From assembly GCA_963676095.1 (NCBI GenBank), contig OY781040.1, positions 1 to 64,000 on the forward strand: DNA of 64,000 nt. Direction: 5' to 3'. The DNA is from G963676095 sp963676095. GTDB taxonomy: Bacteria > Bacteroidota > Bacteroidia > Bacteroidales > Prolixibacteraceae. Below, one piece after another: positions 15,801-23,971 of the stretch. The position numbers and the translations under genes were made by a program. How positions within the stretch are numbered: the first letter of the stretch is position 1; each line of letters opens with the position of its first letter. The notes beneath the pieces are model-generated. The model saw nothing but the letters and a program-made list of their open reading frames with translations. It searched no databases and was not told the DNA's origin.

Positions 15801-17972
15801 TAATCCAAAAGAATCCCCCAGGTCGACTTTTATTGTATATGATCCACCTTTATATTTAATTGTGGACCCTACTCCCGGTTGTTGTGTTTGATTTTGCTGG
15901 CTGTAGTGCTGGTCGATCAACGCCGTTTTCGTGGCCAGCATTTCTTCCGGGTTAAATTCTTCAATACTGTTCCGGTCCAGCTTGTCAATATGAATGAACC
16001 CTTTATCTCCTGCGGGATTCCCGTTTTCATCAACAACATTGACCATTCCGCTCAGGTCCGGATTATTGGGGTCTGTTGTGGCATAGAACTGGTTTCCCTC
16101 CATGTCTTTTATCGCGACGATCTTCCCGGTTTCGCTTGTGATATCCTTAACGGATTGTTTTGCATTGGTCATATCGGCCTGTCTTGCCTGTTCCGGCGAA
16201 GGCTGGATATTGTTCTGGCTTTCAGGGACTGTAGCCGGGTTATTGGTCCCCTGGTACCTGTTTAACCCTTCATTAATAAAGTCTTCTTTGGGGACAACGG
16301 ATAGCTGGTCCCTGGGAATGTTTGCCTTTACGGCCTGTCCTTCCCGGTTAATCAAAGTAAGGTCTGCACCGGGGTCCTTAATATCCCCGTCTTTGACAAA
16401 ATACTGGTCCCCGTTTGGGGCCTTATAGGTGATAATGTTATCCGAGTTTTGATAGGCGGCCCGGTTGGCAAAATCAGTAAGGTTCCCTTTCACCGCATCC
16501 AATCCGGCCCCTTCATACAGTTTACCGTTGTTCTCTTTGGCCTTTGCGATAGATTTATAAAACACATCAGTCGGGACCTTAACCGAGTTCTTTACTTCTT
16601 CTTCACTGACCTTTACCGTCTCACCGTTGGGTTTCATACCAATATTTTCTTTCCCGGTCGGGATAATCTCGATCGGGTTATTGTCTTTATCCATGCCCAG
16701 GATAACGCTGCCCTGTTTTTCCCTGCGGGCTTTGGTCGCAGCACTTTGGGCATACATCCCGAAAGGGGCCGTCAATACCCCGAAAAGGGCCCCGTCTGCC
16801 AGTGCCTGGCCCGTCCTTTGCCAAAATTCGTTGGGGTTGACATCCCTTCCGGTCAGGTAATTGTCCACCGCCATTTTCCCGGCTTCCATGGTTGCCATTG
16901 AAGCCGTGGACGTACTTACATTACTTAAAGCCTGTCCGACTTTTTCAGCCATCCCCGGCGAATTTTTAACGAAGTTTTCCCAGATTGCTTTACCGCTTTG
17001 TCCCAATGCTTCCGGATCGGATGTCACGATTTTGGAAACAGCTTTCTGGAAAAGTTTTTTGGGCATGATTTTTCCCAGATAGCCTGAAAGGGGAAGTGAC
17101 ATAGCCGCGGAATACAGGAGCCCGGCCCCGAGCCTTTCCCCTTCATCTTTGGGCTGGTTGGCAGCTTCCTTGTATTTGTCATAGGCTTCGATCCCTTCTC
17201 CGAAGCCCATCGTCCCGAACATGCCTGTCGTTGCTTCGGCCAAAGCAGGGCTGCGCGTCAGCGCGCTGGCTGCGACCATCCCGGTAAACGGGACAAGCCC
17301 GCCAAGCTTTTCGCCCCAGGTGCCTTTCAGGTCCGGGACATCTTTCTCATAGTCCCTGATATCCTGAAGGTTTGTTTTTATCCTGTTTTCCTGGCTGTCC
17401 AGGTATTTCTGATAGGCCGGGTTTCCGGAAAATTTACGGGCCAGGTCATTTATTTTCAGTGCGCCTTCTTCGAGCCCTGTCCCCATTGCCCCGACAGCTG
17501 ACTTGGCAGCGGACTTCAGGCCCCTTCCAAAGCCGGTATCTTCGGTAAACTGCCAGCCGTAAGGGTTGACATGGCCTTCCGGGGATTTGGTGTTTAACAG
17601 GGATTCTTTCCATTGCTGCGGTGCCTGGTTTAAAGAAGACAGTATATTTTCTTCGTTGCTTTTTTCTTGTGTCCCCAGTGGTGATAATCCCGGTCCGGCA
17701 CCTCCGTTTTCAGTTGTTTTCTCAACATTTTCTTTGTTTTGTGACGGTTGAACAGGGTCAATATTTGATAAAAACTCATCTTCTGTCCCTAATTCTTCTT
17801 TAGAAAAACGTCCAAGTTTGATTAAGTTATTATAAAGCTTTTCTGCATTCGCTGAATCTTTCAAAAGAGTATTAAACGTATCAAAATCACCAATTTCTTC
17901 CTGTGTCGCTTTTCTTGAATTGATGATATTATTGTAAAGTTTAAGATTATTACTCTGTACTGTACTTTCCAT
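12825..17972 (-). CDS. Phage polyvalent/ejection protein with pyrophosphatase-like and kinase-like domains
   Basis: 1715 residues, starting 12 nt after the upstream structural gene stops. The N-terminal ~430 residues are disordered, then glycine/alanine-rich amphipathic helices (around 175-410) like those of proteins that breach the host envelope during DNA ejection. The centre has linker and small beta modules, and a tandem pair of ~50-residue repeats at about 854-955 (Y-x-x-x-G-K-x-V-S-x-D-x-A...A-x-S-x-x-x-L-x-x-L). About 1256-1400 matches the inorganic-pyrophosphatase-like domain of polyvalent proteins (Y-G-Y-I-R-G-T-K-G-K-D-G-D-H-I-D-I-F-L-G). About 1470-1626 matches the kinase-like domain of these proteins (V-E-D-L-H-L-K-N-V-I...F-I-D-A). 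The last ~90 residues are low-complexity and share their DNA with an overprinted 44-codon gene and the next giant gene. Confidence 0.78.
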   Translation of the reverse strand: MESTVQSNNLKLYNNIINSRKATQEEIGDFDTFNTLLKDSANAEKLYNNLIKLGRFSKEELGTEDEFLSNIDPVQPSQNKENVEKTTENGGAGPGLSPLGTQEKSNEENILSSLNQAPQQWKESLLNTKSPEGHVNPYGWQFTEDTGFGRGLKSAAKSAVGAMGTGLEEGALKINDLARKFSGNPAYQKYLDSQENRIKTNLQDIRDYEKDVPDLKGTWGEKLGGLVPFTGMVAASALTRSPALAEATTGMFGTMGFGEGIEAYDKYKEAANQPKDEGERLGAGLLYSAAMSLPLSGYLGKIMPKKLFQKAVSKIVTSDPEALGQSGKAIWENFVKNSPGMAEKVGQALSNVSTSTASMATMEAGKMAVDNYLTGRDVNPNEFWQRTGQALADGALFGVLTAPFGMYAQSAATKARREKQGSVILGMDKDNNPIEIIPTGKENIGMKPNGETVKVSEEEVKNSVKVPTDVFYKSIAKAKENNGKLYEGAGLDAVKGNLTDFANRAAYQNSDNIITYKAPNGDQYFVKDGDIKDPGADLTLINREGQAVKANIPRDQLSVVPKEDFINEGLNRYQGTNNPATVPESQNNIQPSPEQARQADMTNAKQSVKDITSETGKIVAIKDMEGNQFYATTDPNNPDLSGMVNVVDENGNPAGDKGFIHIDKLDRNSIEEFNPEEMLATKTALIDQHYSQQNQTQQPGVGSTIKYKGGSYTIKVDLGDSFGLFDNKTGNAITVKKDEIIPPEQPGQPAQATKVETEKIGNQAYDFTEGQDGSLTLVPNEKMPLDKALPLLEKELKDNPDWEVVADKEQVEVPAQSRFQRPTQQTVVKNIQIRPKNSQVNPELKQQVEQETKPSYEYNGKEVSPDYAAGIIEDAESLDDLQGLRINNDKKLSGLIEKKFPAPEPAYTIKGKKVSKDRALSRIDTAKSIEKLRELQVENDPETEQAYLSKTDEFRKQAGQARNETNKKHDRLVSMMQSYNQSSPAERRRTNTQPIMQLASELGYNVKYENGNGIRIYKNGTEIRKTAERPGNDEIQGHRSLKDYDQEVQDLASSMLVPSNVEGMELGGLAPKEVNQGILDIQAEKKTVTANHLLDEIENIHQSGVVRLKADRKTGFPGAEIPLEEYTSLINNNLSEDDRQKALIIPEDVARSVNEGQLTPELLNQYGNIIFKNENKNGTAGEQTTKPGTAIAGTGESLPETEKSKEPGNPEGELREETGIKLPIEEALEKAAERTKIKDAEREANQRPTEAQKEAGNYKMGHVKVRGLDVTIENPKGSVRSGTDREGNKWSTKMNNTYGYIRGTKGKDGDHIDIFLGDNPDSDKVFVIDQVDPKTGKFDEHKAMIGFDHEAQAKEAYLSNYQPGWKGLGRITETSMDKFKEWAGNGTRKQKPFAGYAAIKENNNFVENATNEIPEQGAPRSKRSQDEVNSRMAEIASILGGNGEGGTGTLRSTRSSKSEQEEELKNYAGQSGIWFTPDQISAITSIKYPSGKEADVYVDKSNANIIKVVNYQKYSKTPLDFLNNRVLAFNELFPETAYNIIGFTNTDKGLSFVLSQPFVKGKLLSRLAISPETLDEQQNRISQYMKDKFGMGPAGLDAFENNQYKVEDLHLKNVIQGDDGNLYFIDAISTKKENISPSNNNQNDQTDIEGVQSSIRKGQTPEQGQPVETAGGEKAETGRVLQTPKEVEGPGQTETGPSNRAAPVETNPEGARKEE
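12911..13045 (-). CDS. Overprinted 44-residue phage protein (G-Y-K-V-V-S-E-K-G-K motif)
   Basis: A 44-codon frame with ATG at 13045 and stop at 12911 lies wholly inside the 3' end of the 1715-residue gene, in another frame of the same strand. It reads G-Y-K-V-V-S-E-K-G-K-P-L-S-K, then A-E-K-R-L-K-Q-V-E-Y-F-K-H. I recognise this combination as recurrent in phage and giant-protein sequences, usually as a short basic protein or terminal tail. Codons in this frame mostly end in C or G, like real phage genes, while the overlapping frame encodes a low-complexity P/E/T/Q tail that could tolerate overprinting. No clear ribosome binding site. An upstream ATG (13186) would add 47 residues lacking that quality. 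It could alternatively be a former C-terminus moved out of frame. Confidence 0.5.
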   Translation of the reverse strand: MIKQTSKGYKVVSEKGKPLSKDNLSKQQAEKRLKQVEYFKHQKK

Positions 17973-17984
17973 AACTTTTAATAA

Positions 17985-19022
17985 TTATTGAAATAACGTT
18001 GGTACCCTTTTGGGTTTGGTCGTATCCTGCGTTACTTGTGTAGCAGGTCCGGTATAGGGGGGCCTGGGATTAATGTTCCCGAATACAGAATTATCTGACT
18101 TCTTCTGTTGTGGCTTAATCCCTATATATTGAAGGAAATCAGGAGAATCCTGCCAGTGCCCGCCGATAATTGTTTTCATCATCTGTGTGGTTAATCCTTC
18201 TCCAAATTGTGCTTTCATGAAGGTGTAATCACTATTGGCCGATTGTTCTGTTACAGGATCATGGATAATTATGTTGAAAATTTTCTCCAATTCTCCTGCG
18301 CCCAATTGTTTTACTGCATTGCCCCGGTCATCATAAAGCATGAACCCTTTATTATTCGCCTGTACTTTTGCTTCATATTTGGCAAGGTCTTGCTGATATT
18401 TTTTATCATTCTCGTTCATCCTAAGTTCAGACTGATATTTGGCAATCTCTTTTTGTCTTCCTGTGTCCCCTTCCCTCCATTCCTTTGCCTCTGTTAACTG
18501 GTCTTTTTTCAGTCCATAGTCCCGTTGGTCTTTGGCCATGTCGTAAGCCATTTTGGTTTGATTGGCTTTTGCCTGCTGTTCCGTGTTGTACTGCTGAAGT
18601 TCCGTAAGGCCTTTTTTTACCCGGTTCATATAGTTATTGTAATTCCAGGTATCCAGGTTTTTGTTGTAGTTGTCGATATAGTTATGAAGGCTGCCCAATA
18701 GCTGGCTGTTCTGCGTGTCCGGCTCCCGCCGGTTGACATTGGCCCCCCTGGACAGGGCAAAGGCATCCCCCAGGGTCTTTAACCCTTCGGTCAGGGCATT
18801 GACTTTCATCTGCCTTTTGATTTCTTCCGGACGCTTGGGGTCATAAACCGGTTTGGGCGGCTGGTAGGAAAAGATATTATCGATGATATCCTGCGCTGTC
18901 CGTTGTTTCGGCTGGGCCTGGACGCTGCTTGCCGGTATCCCCTGGATAGGGGTATTCGGTATCTGGCCCTGAGCGGCCTTTTCCTGGTCAACCTTGTTCT
19001 TATTATACTCCTGATCTGCCAT
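17985..19022 (-). CDS. Phage internal virion / ejection-like coiled-coil protein
   Basis: 345 residues, extremely rich in Q, N, K, E and Y. A disordered P/Q-rich N-terminus (first ~75) is followed by a long coiled-coil-prone region (about 95-225) with repeated K-x-x-Y-x-x-x-L/M and Q-Q-x-x-x-N. The C-terminus is again P/T-rich. No membrane segment. It lies 2 nt after the 198-residue gene and 12 nt before the giant ejection protein, so all three are one operon. Composition and order match internal virion proteins of short-tailed phages that travel with the DNA. No specific family recognised. Confidence 0.65.
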   Translation of the reverse strand: MADQEYNKNKVDQEKAAQGQIPNTPIQGIPASSVQAQPKQRTAQDIIDNIFSYQPPKPVYDPKRPEEIKRQMKVNALTEGLKTLGDAFALSRGANVNRREPDTQNSQLLGSLHNYIDNYNKNLDTWNYNNYMNRVKKGLTELQQYNTEQQAKANQTKMAYDMAKDQRDYGLKKDQLTEAKEWREGDTGRQKEIAKYQSELRMNENDKKYQQDLAKYEAKVQANNKGFMLYDDRGNAVKQLGAGELEKIFNIIIHDPVTEQSANSDYTFMKAQFGEGLTTQMMKTIIGGHWQDSPDFLQYIGIKPQQKKSDNSVFGNINPRPPYTGPATQVTQDTTKPKRVPTLFQ

Positions 19023-19024
19023 GA

Positions 19025-19621
19025 TTATGCTGAATATTGTATTTTATATAATCCTGACCAGTCACTGGGTGTCCTGTTGGCAATTGCGGCAGCGGTCCCG
19101 GATGCAGTTGAAGACTTACTGAAAAGACCTGCAAGGGGGCTGACAGAAGAAAGCGCGCTGCCTGCATTGCTGACCAGGTTGGCCGCGTTCTGCGCCTTTT
19201 GCTGCTGCAACTGTACCTTCTCGTTTGTGAGCTGGTTTTTGTTCTGCATGTACTGGTTGGTCTGGTTTTCCTGGTACTGCGTGGCATTGTCCGCTATTCG
19301 GGAGACCGCGTTATTGAGCGCTTCATTGTTCTGGGATTTTTCGGCCAGCGTTTCCTCGGCGGATGCGCCGGTGACAACGCCCCGGTTTTCGGCTGTCCTG
19401 TTGGCCTCTTCATACTGCTTTTTAATCCGGGTTAGCAACCCCTTGGCGGCATTGGTGTCCAGGTAATCCCGGTTGACATTGTTGTTGTAGACCGACTCGT
19501 TTTCCTCGATCTGTTTGTTGAGCAGTTTTTCTGCTTTTTTATTGGCATTGCCCCCGAGGATCCCCCCCAAAAGCTGGGAACCGATCCCGGCAACGCCTAT
19601 TCCTATACTTAACGGGTCCAT
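19025..19621 (-). CDS. Phage internal virion / DNA-ejection-like small protein
   Basis: 198 residues. The N-terminus is a glycine-rich amphipathic/hydrophobic segment (M-D-P-L-S-I-G-I-G-V-A-G-I-G-S-Q-L-L-G-G-I-L-G-G), followed by a long A/N/Q-rich helix (about 30-150) and a short S/A-rich tail. This layout is seen in gp14-like internal core proteins of podoviruses and in microvirus pilot proteins: a membrane-active start plus a long helix that can form a translocation tube. It is the first gene of the minus-strand virion operon, divergent from the HTH protein at 19784. Role inferred from layout. Confidence 0.65.
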   Translation of the reverse strand: MDPLSIGIGVAGIGSQLLGGILGGNANKKAEKLLNKQIEENESVYNNNVNRDYLDTNAAKGLLTRIKKQYEEANRTAENRGVVTGASAEETLAEKSQNNEALNNAVSRIADNATQYQENQTNQYMQNKNQLTNEKVQLQQQKAQNAANLVSNAGSALSSVSPLAGLFSKSSTASGTAAAIANRTPSDWSGLYKIQYSA

Positions 19622-19759
19622 AGTTAACTCTGTTTTTTTTGAACGTTCTGCCTGTAAAACTACAGGACAGCACCCATAAAAACAGGGGAAAACGATACAA
19701 AAATGTTTCAGTTTTTATTTTTATAATTATTTGATTTACAAACTTTGAAATATTTTTAG

Positions 19760-19776
19760 TTAAACTAATACTTCAA
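19760..19776. promoter_or_regulatory. Second copy of the operator-like 17-mer
   Basis: TTAAACTAATACTTCAA differs from the perfect palindrome at 2553-2569 at only two of 17 positions, and ends 7 nt before the ATG of the HTH gene at 19784. It is the only other divergent gap between phage operons that I can see in the window. Likely a shared regulatory or promoter element; its symmetry here is imperfect. Confidence 0.4.
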
Positions 19777-19783
19777 TATAGTT

Positions 19784-20371
19784 ATGCCAGGAAAAATCAT
19801 TAAAAAATCACGGGCCTTCCAGGGCAAGAACCTCACCCAAAGGCAGAAGCTCAGGCTGATGAAAGTGCTTGAGCAGTGCGACATGAACGAATCGGAAACG
19901 GCCAGGGCCACCGGCATGTCCCGGGTGACCATCCGGAAGTACCGCTCCGAGTACTGGGACGAATACTTAAAGCACAAAAACGGCATTAAGGATGAAATAT
20001 TGACTATCGAAGCAGCCAAGCGGGAGATCAAAACGGGGATCAGCGAGATTGTCGGGGAATACGGCGACAAGTCGTTAATGGCCCTTGAAAAGATCGGAAA
20101 ACGGATCCGTGACGACGAATATTACATCGATAAAAACGGTTATAAACATTACCTGGTCGAAACAAAAGATTTGGTCCAGCTGGTCAACGTCCTGGCGCCC
20201 TACCTGGCCGACAAGCGGGGCGTGAAAGGACTGGATGAAAAGGACGGCCCGTCCGGGGCATCGGCCAGCTTTGTACAGAACATCATCAACGTGATGAACC
20301 AGCGGGCAAACAGCCCTGAAGAAGATAATGACAAAACAATCGAGGAGGGACAGGCCGATGACATCTGTTAA
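19784..20371 (+). CDS. Helix-turn-helix phage protein, terminase small subunit-like
   Basis: 195 residues. After a basic start, residues about 20-55 form a clear helix-turn-helix: L-T-Q-R-Q-K-L-R-L-M-K-V-L-E-Q-C, then N-E-S-E-T-A-R-A-T-G-M-S-R-V-T-I-R-K-Y. This resembles the DNA-recognition part of small terminases and transposase-type HTH proteins. The middle is helical (I-x-E-I-V-G-E-Y-G-D-K-S-L-M-A-L-E-K-I) and could oligomerise; the C-terminus is acidic. Small terminases bind pac DNA and feed it to the large subunit. Here it sits far from terL and overlaps the nozzle gene, so a regulatory role is an alternative. Confidence 0.65.
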   Translation: MPGKIIKKSRAFQGKNLTQRQKLRLMKVLEQCDMNESETARATGMSRVTIRKYRSEYWDEYLKHKNGIKDEILTIEAAKREIKTGISEIVGEYGDKSLMALEKIGKRIRDDEYYIDKNGYKHYLVETKDLVQLVNVLAPYLADKRGVKGLDEKDGPSGASASFVQNIINVMNQRANSPEEDNDKTIEEGQADDIC

Positions 20372-23300
20372 AATTAACTACAAGGGGATAGCCCGGGCGG
20401 CATCCGGACAGGATATCGAAGACGGCTACCTGGATGAAGCCATCAATGTCCGCCACCGGGACGGGAAACTGCAACCGAGGGGCAATATCACCCAAAAGTA
20501 TGATTTGCCCGACGACACGTTTGACCAGGTGTATTATCACGACCAGGACAACATCAACAATTACATCGGTTACATCAAGGCTTCCGGGCAGGTCCGGCTC
20601 ATCGATATGGACGAGGGCTCTTCCACACTGGTTTATACCCTGGATGAAGGGGCCGCCTGCAAGATCGTTTTTGTCAAACGCTTCATGATTGTTGTCTCGG
20701 ACAGTAAAACCTACACCTTCCTGTATTATGACGGCAGCTACGAGTATGTTAACATGTCATCCGAATTACTTTTCTCCCTGACAAAGGCAAATGCAGAAAC
20801 GGTGGTAACCGATGCGGCAACGTCTGCGGACAGCCTGAGGGGAAAATATTTCAAGGAAGTTAACAAGATGTCCGAGAAATACGGGAAGCTAACGGGCGGG
20901 ATAATGGTCCGCGCGGCCCTGAAGATGTTTGACGGCTCCTATGTCATGCACACCCTCCCGCAATTCCTGGACCTGGGCGTTGAAATGCAGCTCATCCAGC
21001 CTTCTTCATCAAAAATGAAACTGGCCTTTTCTGCCTCGCAGATAAGGCTGGCCCTGGATGTTGACGGGTCCGGGATTAATGACCTGAATAATAAAATATT
21101 CACGGATTTCGTGTTGTTTGCCTGCAAAAATGAACCGATATACGATATTGATGAAGATACGATGGACGACGACTGGTGGGACGATGCAAAGGACAACAAT
21201 AACATGGGGACTTCGGACCTGGGCTATTCGCTGGCCTACCTGTTTACGGACCTTAACCCGGCTTTTTCAAAAATGGCGGATACGGGGAAATGGTACAAGA
21301 TCTACGAAAAAAGCATTGAAAAAATACAGGATATGTCCGTTTCGACACTCCAGGATATAATCAATGATGATTCAAACAACCTGAAAGGGTTTTACCAGGA
21401 TTACGCGACACGGGAAACACTGACCGTTGACCAGGAATCGCACCACAGCCTTTCCGGGGCTGTCGGGTACACCTATAACGACCGGCTGATCCTGGGGGAC
21501 ATTACAACCTGTTTCGGGCAGTACCCCGTCACGCTGCAAACACTGTCTTCTGACGATAGCGGAAATTACATTGAAAAAAGGACCGGTTTGGTTACAACGA
21601 CTGCTGCAACTGCTGACGGGGTAACGGAGTATGTCATTCAAACTTTAGCTGATGTGACAAAGACAACCGGGACAATAGCCCTGGAATACACCATCAACAC
21701 GGGAGGTTCAAAGATAATTGTCACAAAACAATTAACGGACCAGGTAATGTTCATTTCTTCCGACAGCTCAACTTATTATTTTGTCCTTCCCCCTGTAACC
21801 GGTTATCCGGATACCAGGGCAACAAAAATGAGGTTATTGTATTATGATCCCGCAAACAGCAGGTGGATTGCTGTTGCAACATACACGCTCAAACAAAGCA
21901 GCAGTGACAATTACGCCTATTATAAACAGGATATCAGCCTGGTAACAGGTCCTTTTGACGACAGTACGGATATCGGGGATACGGAAAACCCCCAGACAGC
22001 TTTCAGGTATATCATAGCCACATTAAGCGCCGATGATTTCGATTCCAATGAAACCACCCTTGACGACCAGGAAGATTATTATGACAGCAACCGGGTACAG
22101 GCTTCCGGGTTACAGAACCCGCTCTATTTTCCCACCAAAAACTCTTACCAGGCCGGCACCGGTGAGATTGTCGGGCTGGCGGCCAACACGGAACCGTTAT
22201 CACAGGGACAGTTCGGGGAATACCCTTTGACGGTTTTCACAAGCAAAGGGATCTGGACGTTATCACAGGGATCGGACGATGTGTTGTTCTCAAATATTTT
22301 ACCGGTGAACGGGGAGGTGGCGGAAGACGCCGACCAGATTGTCCCGCTTTCGGTCGGGGTAACCTATTCGACAAGCCGCGGGTTATACCTGGTTTCGGGC
22401 CGTGATGTGAACGATTTGACAGCGGTTGTAAAAGGGTTGCCAAACGCTGTGTTACAGGCAAATGAGAACTATTTGTTACGCATCAAACATGACAGCCTTG
22501 TACAATTGTCTGGCTACCTGTCTAAAGTTGATATAAGGGACTATATTTCCGGGGCAATTATCGGTTTTGACAAACTGAACAACGAGCTTGTTATAACAAA
22601 CGATAATTACAGTTATACCTATGTTTACTCCTTTGAATCAAAGCTTTGGTACAAGTTCAGTAACAGCTTTTCGTTACTGGTCAACGCTTACCCCAAATTG
22701 CTTGGCATGAATGATACAGCGGTGTATTCCATCTCGGACGAAACTTTTGACAATACTGTACAATCACTTCTTACAACCCGTCCTTGTAAATTAGGGACCG
22801 GAGCGGCATTCAAATTAATCACCCGGGCAATACAAAGATGCGAGCTCGAAGTGAACGGTACAATAACAACCCAGGTAGAGACATTGGAGGTAACAGGGGA
22901 TGCAACAGCTGACGGGACAATCACAGTCAGCGTCTTTGGAACGGATTATACCATGGAAGTAACAGAAGGGGAGACGGCGGCAGAAATCGCGGAAGCTATC
23001 GCGGCACTGGACTTTTCAAATGCTTCAGTCTCTTATACCTCGGGCGAATCAGCAATAACGTTCACTTCGCTAAAGACAGGCATTGTAACAGGTTGTTCTT
23101 TCACGGATACCGGCAGCACCGGGGTAACGGCTACGTTCACCGTGGCGACAAAGGGCAATGCGATATTCGCGGGGTTCTATGTTTTTGCCTCGAACGATTT
23201 ACGGAAATGGGTGATGCTGACAGGCAACGACCGCAAGGAAGGAAAGGTGACCGATATCCGGGTGAGCCGGTGCCACACCAAAGCAAAATACTTCATCTTT

Positions 23301-23387
23301 GTGTTTGCTGCCGACCTGGAAGAAGACAGCCGGATCAATGACATCGAGGTGGAATTCGAACTGAAATTAAATGGGAAAATTAGGTGA
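20358..23387 (+). CDS. Phage tail nozzle / head-stabilisation-type structural protein
   Basis: About 1009 residues, almost entirely beta-rich. The first ~50 residues contain G-I-A-R-A-A-S-G...Y-L-D-E-A-I-N-V-R-H-R-D-G-K-L-Q-P-R-G, typical of the start of nozzle/stabilisation proteins (P22 gp10- and T7 gp12-like beta-propellers) that close the portal in short-tailed phages. A later propeller signature is G-E-Y-P-L-T-V-F-T-S-K-G-I-W-T-L (about 630) with Y-S-T-S-R-G-L-Y-L-V-S-G-R-D-V after it. Near residue 840-920 is an inserted T/A/E-rich repeat-like module (V-E-T-L-E-V-T-G-D-A-T-A-D-G-T). I chose ATG 20358 over 20328 because GAGGAGGGA lies 8-16 nt before it; it overlaps the previous gene by 14 nt. 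It is the last phage gene before the tRNA. Confidence 0.75.
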   Translation: MTSVKINYKGIARAASGQDIEDGYLDEAINVRHRDGKLQPRGNITQKYDLPDDTFDQVYYHDQDNINNYIGYIKASGQVRLIDMDEGSSTLVYTLDEGAACKIVFVKRFMIVVSDSKTYTFLYYDGSYEYVNMSSELLFSLTKANAETVVTDAATSADSLRGKYFKEVNKMSEKYGKLTGGIMVRAALKMFDGSYVMHTLPQFLDLGVEMQLIQPSSSKMKLAFSASQIRLALDVDGSGINDLNNKIFTDFVLFACKNEPIYDIDEDTMDDDWWDDAKDNNNMGTSDLGYSLAYLFTDLNPAFSKMADTGKWYKIYEKSIEKIQDMSVSTLQDIINDDSNNLKGFYQDYATRETLTVDQESHHSLSGAVGYTYNDRLILGDITTCFGQYPVTLQTLSSDDSGNYIEKRTGLVTTTAATADGVTEYVIQTLADVTKTTGTIALEYTINTGGSKIIVTKQLTDQVMFISSDSSTYYFVLPPVTGYPDTRATKMRLLYYDPANSRWIAVATYTLKQSSSDNYAYYKQDISLVTGPFDDSTDIGDTENPQTAFRYIIATLSADDFDSNETTLDDQEDYYDSNRVQASGLQNPLYFPTKNSYQAGTGEIVGLAANTEPLSQGQFGEYPLTVFTSKGIWTLSQGSDDVLFSNILPVNGEVAEDADQIVPLSVGVTYSTSRGLYLVSGRDVNDLTAVVKGLPNAVLQANENYLLRIKHDSLVQLSGYLSKVDIRDYISGAIIGFDKLNNELVITNDNYSYTYVYSFESKLWYKFSNSFSLLVNAYPKLLGMNDTAVYSISDETFDNTVQSLLTTRPCKLGTGAAFKLITRAIQRCELEVNGTITTQVETLEVTGDATADGTITVSVFGTDYTMEVTEGETAAEIAEAIAALDFSNASVSYTSGESAITFTSLKTGIVTGCSFTDTGSTGVTATFTVATKGNAIFAGFYVFASNDLRKWVMLTGNDRKEGKVTDIRVSRCHTKAKYFIFVFAADLEEDSRINDIEVEFELKLNGKIR

Positions 23388-23420
23388 AGTGTTGGGAAAC
23401 CTGTTGGGATTATAATTAAA

Positions 23421-23453
23421 AAACCTCTGTAAATATTTAATTTACAGAGGTTT
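23421..23453. terminator. Bidirectional terminator between prophage and tRNA-Leu
   Basis: AAACCTCTGTAAAT (23421-23434), a 5-nt loop, and the exact complement ATTTACAGAGGTTT (23440-23453). A perfect 14-bp stem with A and T runs on both sides can stop transcription from the phage nozzle gene (plus) and from the tRNA gene (minus). Confidence 0.8.
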
Positions 23454-23468
23454 AAATTTTGAAATGAG

Positions 23469-23553
23469 TGCCCAGAACAAGACTCGAACTTGCACGCCGT
23501 AAACCGGCACCAGCCCCTCAAGCTGACGTGTCTACCAATTTCACCATCTGGGC
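23469..23553 (-). tRNA. tRNA-Leu (anticodon GAG)
   Basis: 85 nt on the minus strand. The acceptor stem GCCCAGA pairs with TCTGGGC, discriminator A follows, and CCA is not encoded. The D-loop has TGGTAGAC, the anticodon loop is TT-GAG-GG, a long variable arm (type II) is present as expected for leucine, and the T-loop reads GTTCGAGTC. Its 3' end faces the prophage, the orientation expected if the phage integrated at the tRNA 3' end. The second attachment half would be left of the window. Confidence 0.95.
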
Positions 23554-23910
23554 AGATAAGCACTGAACGTGTTTTGTAAATGTGAGTGCAAAACTATAAA
23601 AAATCTCAAAATTCGGACATCTTTCGCGAAAAAATATTTCTTTTTCCGTCAACATTAGTCTCTGACCGGATATTCTGTCTTCCGAAATTCCGAAAGATCA
23701 TTGATAATCAATAAAAATGCAGATGTGGTTTGCATGACCGGTCTGGATACTGTCCTGCAAAAACCAACAAGGACAGAATTTGGAGAGACATATGACAAGA
23801 GTAACAATTTAAAAGATATACCAATAACTTTTATCTGCAAAACTGATAAATCCGGAGATACATATACATAATTTTCATATCGATTTTTTTATAATTGGGG
23901 TTCAAGATGA
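23554..23910. other. Gap between tRNA-Leu and the first sigma locus
   Basis: About 360 bp upstream of the tRNA without a convincing gene. On the minus strand TAGTTTTG (23589-23596) fits the TAnnTTTG -7 element about 36 nt before the tRNA 5' end, though no good -33 box precedes it. A loosely repeated motif starts with GACCGG and ends with ACTGTC/TCTGTC at about 23658 and 23736. Short open frames here have no protein character. Confidence 0.5.
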
Positions 23911-23939
23911 TTGAAATCCTGACTGTTTCTTTATATTTG
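23911..23939 (+). promoter_or_regulatory. Bacteroidota-type promoter of the first ECF sigma gene
   Basis: TTG at 23911-23913, an 18-nt spacer, then TATATTTG at 23932-23939. This matches the Bacteroidota housekeeping promoter (TTG/TTTG near -33, TAnnTTTG near -7) and lies about 32 nt before the sigma gene start. Confidence 0.6.
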
Positions 23940-23971
23940 CTTCAGTACCTAAAACGTCAAATCTTTTAAAA

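Noticed and set aside
23469..23553. Antisense frame across the tRNA (23177-23563)
   Set aside because: Runs through the tRNA gene and the antisense of the nozzle gene; not coding.
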